27,658 bases of DNA from a virus. The position numbers were made by a program, and so were the translations under genes. Each line of letters starts with the position of its first letter. Position 1 is the stretch's first letter. Where the stretch lies: the IMG/VR virus record IMGVR_UViG_3300037234_000920, positions 1-27,658 of that record. One strand, written 5' to 3'. Below, one piece after another: positions 5,847 to 12,260 of the stretch. Under the pieces are notes generated by a model. That model was not told the DNA's origin and did not search any database. It saw only the letters and a list, made by a program, of their open reading frames with translations.

Positions 5847-6128
5847 ATGAGTGAAGAAATATCAACCTGTTGTTCTTGTGGATATTCGTGGAAAACTGGA
5901 ACTGATGGTTCACACAGTTGTTCTTCTGAATTACAAAAGACAAAAAAGAAAGCTATTGATTTTATAGTTGAGTGGGGTGGTGTTGATGGTGCACATCATA
6001 AAGATTGGACACTTGACCAAGTTGTAAGAATACTTGCAGGTGAGCAATATGACGAGATTGTTGCAGAAGCTAAAAAAGGTGAAGATGGAGACGAAACATA
6101 TTCTTGGGAATGTGGAATAGCTCCGTAG
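5847..6128 (+). CDS. Cassette ORF, Cys-cluster protein with conserved GIAP tail
   Basis: Protein of 93 residues. The N-terminus has a compact cysteine cluster (CCSCGYSW, then HSC) suggesting zinc binding. The C-terminal half, with VDGAHHKDWTLDQVVRILAG and ending ETYSWECGIAP, matches from memory a widespread small domain of unknown function. That domain has a G..G.HHK.W..DQ.VR.L.G core and a terminal W..GIAP, and it occurs often in phage and accessory genes. The function of the domain is not known to me. The start has AAAAGAGAATGTT upstream, shared almost exactly with the next cassette. It lies between sites 6 and 7. Confidence 0.75.
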   Translation: MSEEISTCCSCGYSWKTGTDGSHSCSSELQKTKKKAIDFIVEWGGVDGAHHKDWTLDQVVRILAGEQYDEIVAEAKKGEDGDETYSWECGIAP

Positions 6129-6139
6129 TAAATCAGAAC

Positions 6140-6195
6140 ATATAACGGTTTGTTGGTGGGTGCGTAGCATCATCACCAAACCAAAGTGGTTATGA
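6140..6195 (+). repeat. attC-like site 7
   Basis: Left core ATATAAC (6140-6146) and right core GTTATGA (6189-6195). Inner arms around TTGGTG and CACCAAACC pair imperfectly. Confidence 0.65.
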
Positions 6196-6221
6196 ATAAA
6201 TTTAAATGAAAAGAGAATGTT

Positions 6222-6650
6222 ATGAAATATCAATACGGAGTTAATCTTTGGGGTGGTTTTTTCAATGATGAGCACTACGAGATACACAAAAAAGAATCGG
6301 GCAATTTTGTTTTTGATTCAAAAGAAGACCGAGAAACCTTTATTTCAGACTTGAAAGCAATTGAAAAACGGCTGAATGCTAAAGTATTAATGACTAGCGA
6401 GTATGAGGGGTATCTATGCCACGAACCTATAATTCTTCATCGGATATCTAAATTTGATGGTGTCGAAGTACATACAACCAGAGAACTTTTTAGATGTGAA
6501 CCTTATTCAAGTTGCGAGTATATGCTTGAATACAAATGGTATCTCGGCTTTAATGATTACCCATTTGGCGAGGAATTTGATTATGAAAACAATGAAGTAG
6601 AATCCGTATCTTGGATTGAAGGACGATTCGAGTATAAATCAGACATATAA
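6222..6650 (+). CDS. Cassette ORF, hypothetical
   Basis: Protein of 142 residues, acidic and rich in aromatics. It contains SKEDRETFISDLKAIEKRL, a helix of a kind common in small accessory proteins, and a C-terminal acidic stretch (FGEEFDYENNEVESVSW). No catalytic motif and no family name can be given. The ATG is embedded in a second GTTATG, and the 17 bases before and across it are identical to those at the start of the previous cassette gene, so these two cassettes share their 5' ends. It lies between sites 7 and 8. Confidence 0.7.
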   Translation: MKYQYGVNLWGGFFNDEHYEIHKKESGNFVFDSKEDRETFISDLKAIEKRLNAKVLMTSEYEGYLCHEPIILHRISKFDGVEVHTTRELFRCEPYSSCEYMLEYKWYLGFNDYPFGEEFDYENNEVESVSWIEGRFEYKSDI

Positions 6651-6706
6651 CCACGGCGTGTGGTGCGGTGACGAAGGAGCGGTCATCCACAACGCGCTTG
6701 TTATGA
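6645..6706 (+). repeat. attC-like site 8
   Basis: Left core ATATAAC (6645-6651) and right core GTTATGA (6700-6706). Inner arms CGTGTGG (6657-6663) and CCACAACG (6687-6694) pair with one extrahelical base. Confidence 0.75.
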
Positions 6707-6728
6707 CAAACTTTAGAAAGGAACACAG

Positions 6729-7073
6729 ATGATAAAATTTGAAGAGTTGTTTAAAAATATTATGAGCAAAGTTGTAGCACGCCCTTTTGATGAAACTCGA
6801 ACAAAAGACGGCAATTGGAACTACATTCATCAAACAGATGTATCAAATGCTATGGTAGAAGTTAGGCGGGTATTTACTGAAATTGAGAATGCACAGAATG
6901 AGAGAACTGACGAAGAAACAATTGTGCAAACACTTCGTCGGGTACAACCTGCTGAACAGCGGGCTTTATTTCTTGAAGAATTAATGATTGAAATTTACAA
7001 CGAGAGTGATTCTGAGAAAATTTCAGATATTGCGGGTTTTGCAATACAGTCAAATGTATATATGAAATCTTAA
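6729..7073 (+). CDS. Cassette ORF, hypothetical, helical
   Basis: Protein of 114 residues, predicted mostly helical (VSNAMVEVRRVFTEIENAQ, then LRRVQPAEQRALFLEELMI). GAAAGG lies 7 bases before the ATG, and the start overlaps a mini-ORF stop (ATGA). No family recognised. The leader between the site-8 core and the start (ATGACAAACTTTA, then AAAGGAACA) is nearly identical to that of the next cassette. It lies between sites 8 and 9. Confidence 0.7.
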   Translation: MIKFEELFKNIMSKVVARPFDETRTKDGNWNYIHQTDVSNAMVEVRRVFTEIENAQNERTDEETIVQTLRRVQPAEQRALFLEELMIEIYNESDSEKISDIAGFAIQSNVYMKS

Positions 7074-7131
7074 TAACGTCTGCGTCGGGAGCAGCAGCTT
7101 TATCGCTGTCTGCTGGACGCGCATGTTATGA
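7071..7131 (+). repeat. attC-like site 9
   Basis: Left core TAATAAC (7071-7077) overlaps the preceding stop; right core GTTATGA (7125-7131). GCGTC pairs with GACGC, and an inner hairpin CAGC/GCTG closes the loop. Confidence 0.7.
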
Positions 7132-7153
7132 CAAACTTTAAAAAGGAACAATA

Positions 7154-7555
7154 ATGAGAACTTTACATTTGAATTTAAAGAAAAAATGGTTTGATCTAAT
7201 TTCATCTGGAGAAAAAACAGAAGAGTATAGAGTGATAAAAAAGTATTGGGTTGATAGACTTTTAGTGTTAACTGATGAAAAGTTTCCTGCTGACGAATTC
7301 CCTATGGATGAAATGTGTTTTGACTTGAAGAACCCAGGGAAAAGACATAGAGGTGTTGAAGATCTTTTTAATTACTTCGGTGTTGAGTCAACAATGCATT
7401 ATGATACTATTACTTTCAGAAACGGATTCAAGAAAAATGCACCAGAAGTGGTTGTTGAATTCAAAGGGTTTGAATTCAGAGGTGGAATTGAAAAATGGGG
7501 AGCGGTTCAAGGTGAATCTTACTTTGTTTTGCTAATTGGAAAAATTATTAAATAA
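7154..7555 (+). CDS. Cassette ORF, ASCH-domain protein
   Basis: Protein of 133 residues recognised as an ASCH-type domain. The N-terminal signature is MRTLHLNLKKKWFDLISSGE followed by KTEEYR. The later DTITFRNGFKKNAPEVVVEF and the terminal YFVLLIGKII also fit family members I know. ASCH/PUA-like proteins bind RNA, and one subgroup (YqfB) hydrolyses N4-acetylcytidine; the activity of this one is not shown by the sequence. AAGGAA lies before the ATG, and a mini-ORF stop overlaps it (TAATG). It is the best-identified gene in the array; ASCH proteins also occur in phages and integron cassettes. It lies between sites 9 and 10. Confidence 0.85.
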   Translation: MRTLHLNLKKKWFDLISSGEKTEEYRVIKKYWVDRLLVLTDEKFPADEFPMDEMCFDLKNPGKRHRGVEDLFNYFGVESTMHYDTITFRNGFKKNAPEVVVEFKGFEFRGGIEKWGAVQGESYFVLLIGKIIK

Positions 7556-7613
7556 CCACTGAAATGGTGGGCGGTGAGGAACGAACAGTCCTTACCAACC
7601 TGTTAGGTTATGA
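7550..7613 (+). repeat. attC-like site 10
   Basis: Left core AAATAAC (7550-7556) and right core GTTATGA (7607-7613). The arms GGTGAGG and CCTTACCAACC pair less regularly than at other sites. Confidence 0.6.
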
Positions 7614-7634
7614 CTCAAACAGAAAGAATTATAA

Positions 7635-7907
7635 ATGAGTAAAAAGATTTCTTTTCAATTACAAAAAAACATTGACCTACTCAAACCGCTAATTGGACAG
7701 GTGTGTGGTGAGTACCAAAACAAGAACTTCCACATAAGTCAAGTTAAGATGTTTGTGTATACCTTGATAGATAGTAAACAGCTTAAACTTATAAACTATT
7801 GCAAATCTTTAAGAGATTTTGAGTTTCTTAGGAAATACTTAGAGGGATATTCAGATATCAAGAAGAGTTGGCGGTTCAAAGGAGATTTAGTTTTCCCAAG
7901 TGAATAA
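7635..7907 (+). CDS. Cassette ORF, hypothetical, basic
   Basis: Protein of 90 residues, basic and probably helical (QLQKNIDLLKPLIGQVCGEY, then LRDFEFLRKYLEGYSDIKK). No family recognised. The start ATG at 7635 follows AGAAAGAATTATAA, a weak ribosome site, and a mini-ORF from the site-10 core overlaps it out of frame. It lies between sites 10 and 11. Confidence 0.65.
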   Translation: MSKKISFQLQKNIDLLKPLIGQVCGEYQNKNFHISQVKMFVYTLIDSKQLKLINYCKSLRDFEFLRKYLEGYSDIKKSWRFKGDLVFPSE

Positions 7908-7920
7908 ACAGTTAATCGCT

Positions 7921-7972
7921 ATATAACACCTGCGTGTGGGGCTGAAAGTCATCCACAACGCGCAGGTTATGA
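7921..7972 (+). repeat. attC-like site 11
   Basis: Left core ATATAAC (7921-7927) and right core GTTATGA (7966-7972). Inner arms GCGTGTGG (7932-7939) and CCACAACGC pair with one extrahelical base. Confidence 0.75.
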
Positions 7973-7993
7973 CTACACAAAAGGAATATTGAA

Positions 7994-8323
7994 ATGAATG
8001 ATTCAAATCTAATATCAGAAGATCTCAAAAAAGACATTGAGCGCGAAGCATCGGCAAAGAGTGGTATAAAATCACATCAGAAAAACTTAGATGGACACGA
8101 GCAGTACAGAGGAAAAGAAATAATTATTGTCGTAAATGAAAGCGAGTTATTCCAAAAGCTGAAACAGGGAATGTATTTCGACAAAGTAAATGTCCAACCG
8201 TCGTATTTTACGGGAAAAACAGTTGATAGAATAATTGACATACTAAATGAGCCAGACTTGAAACAGGTCGCAAGGTATGAAGAAGAGTTAGCTGAATTGA
8301 AAAAGAAATATCAAATCCTATAA
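7994..8323 (+). CDS. Cassette ORF, hypothetical, charged
   Basis: Protein of 109 residues, strongly charged, ending in a likely coiled coil (YEEELAELKKKYQIL). The middle contains KEIIIVVNESELFQKLKQGM and FTGKTVDRIIDILNEPDLKQ. No family recognised. AAAGGAA lies 7 bases before the ATG. It is the last gene of the first array; its stop merges with the left core of site 12. Confidence 0.7.
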   Translation: MNDSNLISEDLKKDIEREASAKSGIKSHQKNLDGHEQYRGKEIIIVVNESELFQKLKQGMYFDKVNVQPSYFTGKTVDRIIDILNEPDLKQVARYEEELAELKKKYQIL

Positions 8324-8372
8324 CAAGGGCGGTGGTGTGCCCCACGGGCCATCACCCACCTGCTTGTTATTA
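8318..8372 (+). repeat. attC-like site 12, end of first array
   Basis: Left core CTATAAC (8318-8324) and right core GTTATTA (8366-8372), without the usual ATG. Arms GGCGGTGGTG and CATCACCCACC pair. No plus-strand ORF follows; the integrase gene ends 41 bases further on, in the opposite direction. Confidence 0.7.
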
Positions 8373-8413
8373 TAAAGCCCTGCTTTCAAAATAATCAATA
8401 TGAATATACCTGT

Positions 8414-9592
8414 CTACAAATCTTTTGCTTTTTCTCGAAGAACGGTGTGGAAAGTGTTCATTGAAATACCGTTTTCTCGCATCTTTTCGATCATCCCTTC
8501 AACATCAGAACGAATGATCTCCTGTTGGTCCTGATTGTAACCACTCATTTCAGCAACTTCTTCAGCAGCAACATCATTGTACCAGTTCCACATTGAATCA
8601 GTAACGTGTCCCATTTGAGCCTTGATCACTTCTTTATCCCACCCCTCGCGGCGTTTCCTGATTGCGTATGAGTGCCGAATGTCGTGGATATTGAACTCTG
8701 AAAACTCGGTTCTTTTAACAACGTCGCGGAACATGTCATACACGGTGTTATAACTAAGAGCATTTTCAAGCGTAACACCGAACACGTGATCTTTGTTTTT
8801 CGCCCCTTTGCGGTTGTTTATTTCCTTGAGTGACACCAAGAGATCCAGCGCCTCTTTTTCAACACCTATCGTTCGCGTTTTGCCCTCTTTCACACGATCA
8901 GCGTCAAGAGTTATCACTCCTGCTTTTAAATCAACCTCGCACCACTTGAGATTGCGAACTTCCCCGATTCTCATACCCGTGTGCCATAATACCGTGATCA
9001 CCCCTTTTGCCCACCATCGTTGATCTTTGAACAAGTCGTTGAACTTGTTGAAATCTTCCTGAGAAAGTGATTTGTTCCGTTTGTTCTTCTTCTTGAACTG
9101 TTTGGTGAACCGGATCTCTTTGATTGGGTTAATCGCGATTATCTCCCGTTCAATGGCATAATTGAACACTCTCTTGAAATAGGTGAGATGTTTTTCAATC
9201 GTTGAAATCTCATATTTGTGGCCCTTTTGAGAAACGATTTCACCATCAAAGAACTTTTCGAAATAGATTCTCACTTCAGAAGTGGATATTTTTGAAAGAA
9301 TGTGATCACCAAACTCTCTTATGAGATTGTTCATATATGAAACGTTACCAGATGCTTTCCCTTTTGCTAAATGAGAATCGCGATACTGAACGGCAATTTG
9401 TTCGAATGTAAGAGTGGAAAACCGTTTTTGTATCAATGCGGTTTTGTTTTTATAATCAGCTTTCCGCGAATTGATATACTCTTCAGCGTCCTTTTTACGG
9501 GTGAACGGTGTTTTCCGCTCTCTCTTGGCTCCTGGTGACGGGTAGAAATCAACCCGCCACGTTCCATCTTCATTTTTCTTTGGAACAGACAT
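8414..9592 (-). CDS. int: Phage tyrosine integrase
   Basis: Protein of 392 residues. N-terminal residues 1-50 resemble an arm-binding AP2-like domain (DGTWRVDFY, then FTRKKDAEEYI). A core-binding helical domain follows, then the catalytic domain. Visible catalytic residues are R208 (HTGMRIGE), a likely beta-hairpin lysine at 235 or 238, H303 and R306 (HDIRH), H329 (MGH) and the nucleophile Y338 (NWY). Length and the arm-binding domain mark a lambda/P2-like phage integrase. The extra segment typical of integron IntI proteins is absent. The start overlaps the previous stop (TAATG). It should integrate the phage by attP x attB; no attP could be recognised. It lies between the two cassette arrays. 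Confidence 0.93.
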   Translation of the reverse strand: MSVPKKNEDGTWRVDFYPSPGAKRERKTPFTRKKDAEEYINSRKADYKNKTALIQKRFSTLTFEQIAVQYRDSHLAKGKASGNVSYMNNLIREFGDHILSKISTSEVRIYFEKFFDGEIVSQKGHKYEISTIEKHLTYFKRVFNYAIEREIIAINPIKEIRFTKQFKKKNKRNKSLSQEDFNKFNDLFKDQRWWAKGVITVLWHTGMRIGEVRNLKWCEVDLKAGVITLDADRVKEGKTRTIGVEKEALDLLVSLKEINNRKGAKNKDHVFGVTLENALSYNTVYDMFRDVVKRTEFSEFNIHDIRHSYAIRKRREGWDKEVIKAQMGHVTDSMWNWYNDVAAEEVAEMSGYNQDQQEIIRSDVEGMIEKMRENGISMNTFHTVLREKAKDL

Positions 9593-9909
9593 TATCTGTC
9601 ACTTCCTTCCTTCTGAACACCGAAAAGAGGATCACCGATCACCTCGAACCAACTGCAAGCCGTTGCAATCTGAGAGTAGAACTCTTTCCCCAGTATTGGA
9701 ACCTCAACGTGAGGCGCGGGAAACTGTACCAATCGAGTCACTTGAGCGCGAAACGAACAGACATCTTGTGTCTTACACGATTGACAAGAGATCACCACCG
9801 GTGAACGAACCTTCTTCACCTGTTCAGAAAGTGCCTGTCTAAGAAGTGACACCGGATCACCGCCGAGTTTTCGGATCTCTTCAGATATTTGTTGTAGTTC
9901 TGGATTCAT
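9592..9909 (-). CDS. Hypothetical protein with a cysteine knuckle, coupled to int
   Basis: Protein of 105 residues. CQSCKTQDVC near the middle suggests a metal-binding knuckle. The rest (LQQISEEIRKLGGDPVSLLR at the start, TACSWFEVIGDPLFGV later) matches no family I know. The ATG at 9909 has GGGGA 5 bases upstream and is preferred over one 4 codons earlier. Its stop overlaps the integrase ATG, so the two are translated together. It may be an integration accessory or superinfection protein; only context suggests it. Confidence 0.7.
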   Translation of the reverse strand: MNPELQQISEEIRKLGGDPVSLLRQALSEQVKKVRSPVVISCQSCKTQDVCSFRAQVTRLVQFPAPHVEVPILGKEFYSQIATACSWFEVIGDPLFGVQKEGSDR

Positions 9910-10105
9910 AATCGTCCCCATTTTTTACCAGTAAATAATAATAATCCTTCATATTCCCACACACCACCGATTCGTTTGGTTTAAGCGAAGGAAGAAGAAT
10001 TTGTTTTCGGCTATAAATTCTAAAAATAACATGGTGTTTACTCCATCGATCCCAAACATTAGAATTTGATTTTGTACGTTTTTTTTGGAATACCTTACGA
10101 CTCAT
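9881..10105 (-). CDS. Small basic hypothetical protein
   Basis: Protein of 74 residues, basic at the N-terminus (SRKVFQKKRTKSNSNVW) and tyrosine-rich near the end (MKDYYYLLVKNGDDYES). The ATG overlaps the stop of the upstream gene by 11 bases, and its own end overlaps the next gene by about 29 bases. The overlaps support a coupled operon, but the ORF is short and unrecognised, so it is less certain than its neighbours. Confidence 0.5.
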   Translation of the reverse strand: MSRKVFQKKRTKSNSNVWDRWSKHHVIFRIYSRKQILLPSLKPNESVVCGNMKDYYYLLVKNGDDYESRTTTNI

Positions 10106-10496
10106 TGATCACCGCCGCATTCCAGAACGATATAAATTGATCATCACCGTTCAAAATATAACAAAGATACTCCTCTGAATCCTGATTGCGAAGTTCCACC
10201 GATTCTTTCCATCCTGCGAGATCCGTTTTGTACGTTACCAGGTGAGCGGTCAATGTGAGATGTGAACCGTTGTGAATACACATCACCGATGCTTCAATGA
10301 ATATTTCTTTAGAAGTGTACGTGGTTTTCAGCAAAACAGGACCGAACTTTTCAGTGTTGACACTGCACCACTGATCACACTGGCATCGAAGACGCGATAA
10401 TTCGCGGTTCGCTTCCCACTCTGCAAACCGCTTGAACAGCATCGCGAAAACAAGACCAACACACACCCCAATAGCTGTAATTATTCCGGGAGTCAT
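10095..10496 (-). CDS. Hypothetical membrane-anchored protein
   Basis: Protein of 133 residues with one N-terminal membrane helix (residues about 3-22, PGIITAIGVCVGLVFAMLF) followed by a basic/charged junction and a soluble domain of about 105 residues with several cysteines (LRCQCDQWC). The ATG is shared with the previous stop (TGATG), with GGGAGG just upstream. A single-helix protein near int in a temperate phage could act in superinfection exclusion or in lysogen surface functions, but no family match is claimed. Confidence 0.65.
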   Translation of the reverse strand: MTPGIITAIGVCVGLVFAMLFKRFAEWEANRELSRLRCQCDQWCSVNTEKFGPVLLKTTYTSKEIFIEASVMCIHNGSHLTLTAHLVTYKTDLAGWKESVELRNQDSEEYLCYILNGDDQFISFWNAAVINES

Positions 10497-10912
10497 CAAA
10501 CCTCCCACAGATCGATAGTTGATCCCTCTTCAAGAAATGGAGTAATATTGTAGTTTAGGACTGTGTACATACGCCCTGTATCAAATGGTGAATCGGTATC
10601 GAGGAGTGTGAGAGAAGAAACTCCGTTAAGGGTGTTCCACAATTGAGGTTTTAGTTCCTTTGGTAATGGGAACATCTTTTTAATAGAACAAAGTATTGCA
10701 GATTTATACACCTCAAGATCAATCATTACCACTGAAAAATATGATCGTTGAAACTCCAATTTGTTCCCGTGTGATATTTGTTCGAACTCAATCTCTTTTC
10801 GTTCAGGTTTATCGGATAAAAGAACGCATTCCAAACCGCTTTTTGCGGTAAAAATGGTTCCTGATGGACAAAATGATAAATCTTCACACGTAATCTGAAC
10901 AATTTTACTCAT
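10496..10912 (-). CDS. Hypothetical protein, first gene of the int block
   Basis: Protein of 138 residues, not recognised. The N-terminal half is beta-rich (VQITCEDLSFCPSGTIFTAK, ECVLLSDKPERKEIEF) and the C-terminal half is mixed. GGGGAA lies before the ATG, and its TGA overlaps the next ATG. It leads the leftward operon that ends with the integrase. Upstream (10913-11020) is AT-rich, with weak promoter-like boxes and a tandem decamer repeat. Confidence 0.65.
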   Translation of the reverse strand: MSKIVQITCEDLSFCPSGTIFTAKSGLECVLLSDKPERKEIEFEQISHGNKLEFQRSYFSVVMIDLEVYKSAILCSIKKMFPLPKELKPQLWNTLNGVSSLTLLDTDSPFDTGRMYTVLNYNITPFLEEGSTIDLWEV

Positions 10913-11000
10913 AAACGTTCCCCGTTTTATGTTAATAACACTATTTTTTTTGCTTTAAATACCGCAAATCAACCTAATCAAACAAAATCACGGTTCGCTT

Positions 11001-11020
11001 TTTTGGTCATTTTTGGTCAT
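11001..11020. repeat. Tandem decamer TTTTGGTCAT x2
   Basis: Two perfect head-to-tail copies of TTTTGGTCAT lie about 90 bases upstream of the int-block operon start. They are one helical turn apart, so a regulator could bind both on the same DNA face. The function is unknown. Confidence 0.5.
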
Positions 11021-11141
11021 TCTCTGCCCTCTTTTAAAACGTAGACACCGCTAAAACACTACGACTACCCTTCAATATATAACAGGGTAAATAATCCTGT
11101 ATGTATTTTTTGATGAAGTTTTGAATTAAAGGGTGTATATT

Positions 11142-11273
11142 ATGTATGAAAGTGAGGTTCTTATGAATCAAAATTGTAGATGGATGAGCTATGAACACAC
11201 ACCGAAATACGATGTTCTCCGCGTTGTGAATAATCTTTGTGATAAGGTGCTGAAACTTATTGGGTGGTGTTAG
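11142..11273 (+). CDS. Short ORF, 43 residues
   Basis: Reads MYESEVLMNQNCRWMSYEHT and on to KLIGWC. A start at 11142 (AAAGGGTG upstream) or at the in-frame ATG 11163 (GTGAGG 5 bases upstream, 36 residues) is equally plausible. It precedes attC-like site 13 and follows a possible degenerate core (ATATAAC at 11077-11083), so it may be the first cassette of the second array. No function recognised. Confidence 0.4.
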   Translation: MYESEVLMNQNCRWMSYEHTPKYDVLRVVNNLCDKVLKLIGWC

Positions 11274-11294
11274 AACGGATTGAGTCGCAAACGA

Positions 11295-11358
11295 AGATAA
11301 CGCTTGAATCGTAAGCAAACGAGGTACGAGTGCAGTCTTATGAATGCACTGGTTATGA
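11295..11358 (+). repeat. attC-like site 13
   Basis: Left core AGATAAC (11295-11301) and right core GTTATGA (11352-11358). The right arm ATGCACTGG resembles that of site 4 (ACGCACTGG). Inner arms around CGTAAG and CTTATG pair. Confidence 0.55.
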
Positions 11359-11378
11359 CTTAAACAAAGGTAGATAAG

Positions 11379-11774
11379 ATGGGATATGGTGGAGATAGAA
11401 GAAGTAGTGTTGTAACTGCTTTGATTAATGGTGAAGTTGTTAATTATGATATGTGTTCTGAAAACCGACACGCTTATTCTGATGGAGGATGGCAAGAGCA
11501 CTATTATTTAGGTAAAGGTAAAATTCACACTATTGACGGGGTAAAGCAATCTAGATTTAACAACCACCATTTCTTTAAGTTTGGGAAGAAGTCCAAAGAA
11601 ATTGAGTCAATAACCGCTTTGCCTAAAAGATATAATTGCTCTGAGCATTATTCACATATTTACAAAAAAGATGTTGCAACTATGAGTGAAAACAAACACG
11701 GTAAATTTGTAAAAGTAGAAGATTATAACGCATTGCAAAAAGAGCTTGAAGAGATGCGAGAAAATCACATATAA
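11379..11774 (+). CDS. Cassette ORF, hypothetical
   Basis: Protein of 131 residues with AAAGGT 7 bases before the ATG. The N-terminal part contains GGDRRSSVVTALINGEVVNY and a histidine/tyrosine-rich middle (WQEHYYLGKGKIH); the C-terminus is a short likely coiled coil (YNALQKELEEMRENH). No family recognised. Its stop TAA lies in the left core of site 14. It is the central gene of the second cassette stretch. Confidence 0.65.
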   Translation: MGYGGDRRSSVVTALINGEVVNYDMCSENRHAYSDGGWQEHYYLGKGKIHTIDGVKQSRFNNHHFFKFGKKSKEIESITALPKRYNCSEHYSHIYKKDVATMSENKHGKFVKVEDYNALQKELEEMRENHI

Positions 11775-11829
11775 CAAACCGCGTCGTGTGCGGAACGGAG
11801 TGGAGACACCCGAACGCATACGGTTATGA
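11769..11829 (+). repeat. attC-like site 14
   Basis: Left core ATATAAC (11769-11775) and right core GTTATGA (11823-11829). Inner arms GCGTCGTGTG and CACCCGAACGC pair with an extra base on the right. Confidence 0.7.
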
Positions 11830-11858
11830 TAAATAAAACTAAAAGAGAAGAGAGTAAA

Positions 11859-12260
11859 ATGATTCAAAACGTAAAAAAGTTAATCGTTATAGTTGCCGTT
11901 TTTGTTAGCGTTGGATGTGCTGGTGAAGGGTTTGTTTTTGCAGAGGGTGGATATACCAACTATAAAGAGATTTCTCACACTCAGAAGTGCGTTTTTCTGA
12001 AAGATATGACACTCCGAAGAGGTGGTGTTGAAATTGTCGCTATGGAAGGTGATACTATTGATATTCCCGATGTAACAATACGATATGGATGTTATGATGA
12101 AAACGATCTCATTTTTGGGTATGCTCAAATAGACACGGGATCTGTTGATACTATCGACACTCTCACGCAACACTATCAGTTTTCAGAATTCTTTTCGGCA
12201 GATAGCACGTGGATCACGGTGTATCATTCAGGTGTAAGCACTGTTTCTGTTGAATGGTAA
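11859..12260 (+). CDS. Cassette ORF, exported or lipoprotein-like protein
   Basis: Protein of 133 residues. The N-terminus is a clear signal peptide: basic start (MIQNVKK), hydrophobic core (LIVIVAVFVSVG) and a cysteine at residue 19 (VGCAGEG), a loose lipobox. A signal peptidase I site (FVFA/EGG) is an alternative. The mature part is beta-rich and Thr/Asp/Tyr-rich, not recognised. GAGAG lies just before the ATG at 11859; an in-frame ATG at 11826 in the attC core would mask the signal peptide and is less likely. It is the only clearly exported cassette protein here, so surface change of a lysogen is a fair but unproven idea. Confidence 0.7.
   Translation: MIQNVKKLIVIVAVFVSVGCAGEGFVFAEGGYTNYKEISHTQKCVFLKDMTLRRGGVEIVAMEGDTIDIPDVTIRYGCYDENDLIFGYAQIDTGSVDTIDTLTQHYQFSEFFSADSTWITVYHSGVSTVSVEW

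Noticed and set aside
3772-8372. CRISPR array
   Set aside because: The repeats are imperfect, 300-500 bp apart and separated by ORFs, not by short spacers; no cas genes.
8373-8413. attP core next to int
   Set aside because: This is the expected place, but no direct repeats or arm-site pattern could be identified without a bacterial junction.
8414-9592. The integrase as an integron IntI
   Set aside because: It has an arm-binding domain and lacks the extra IntI-specific segment before the HxxR motif; length and motifs fit a phage integrase. It is still untested whether it acts on the attC-like sites.
11034-11501. 155-residue minus-strand ORF
   Set aside because: Shadow of plus-strand cassettes; low-complexity Ile/Ser/Thr composition, no ribosome site, and crosses attC-like site 13.
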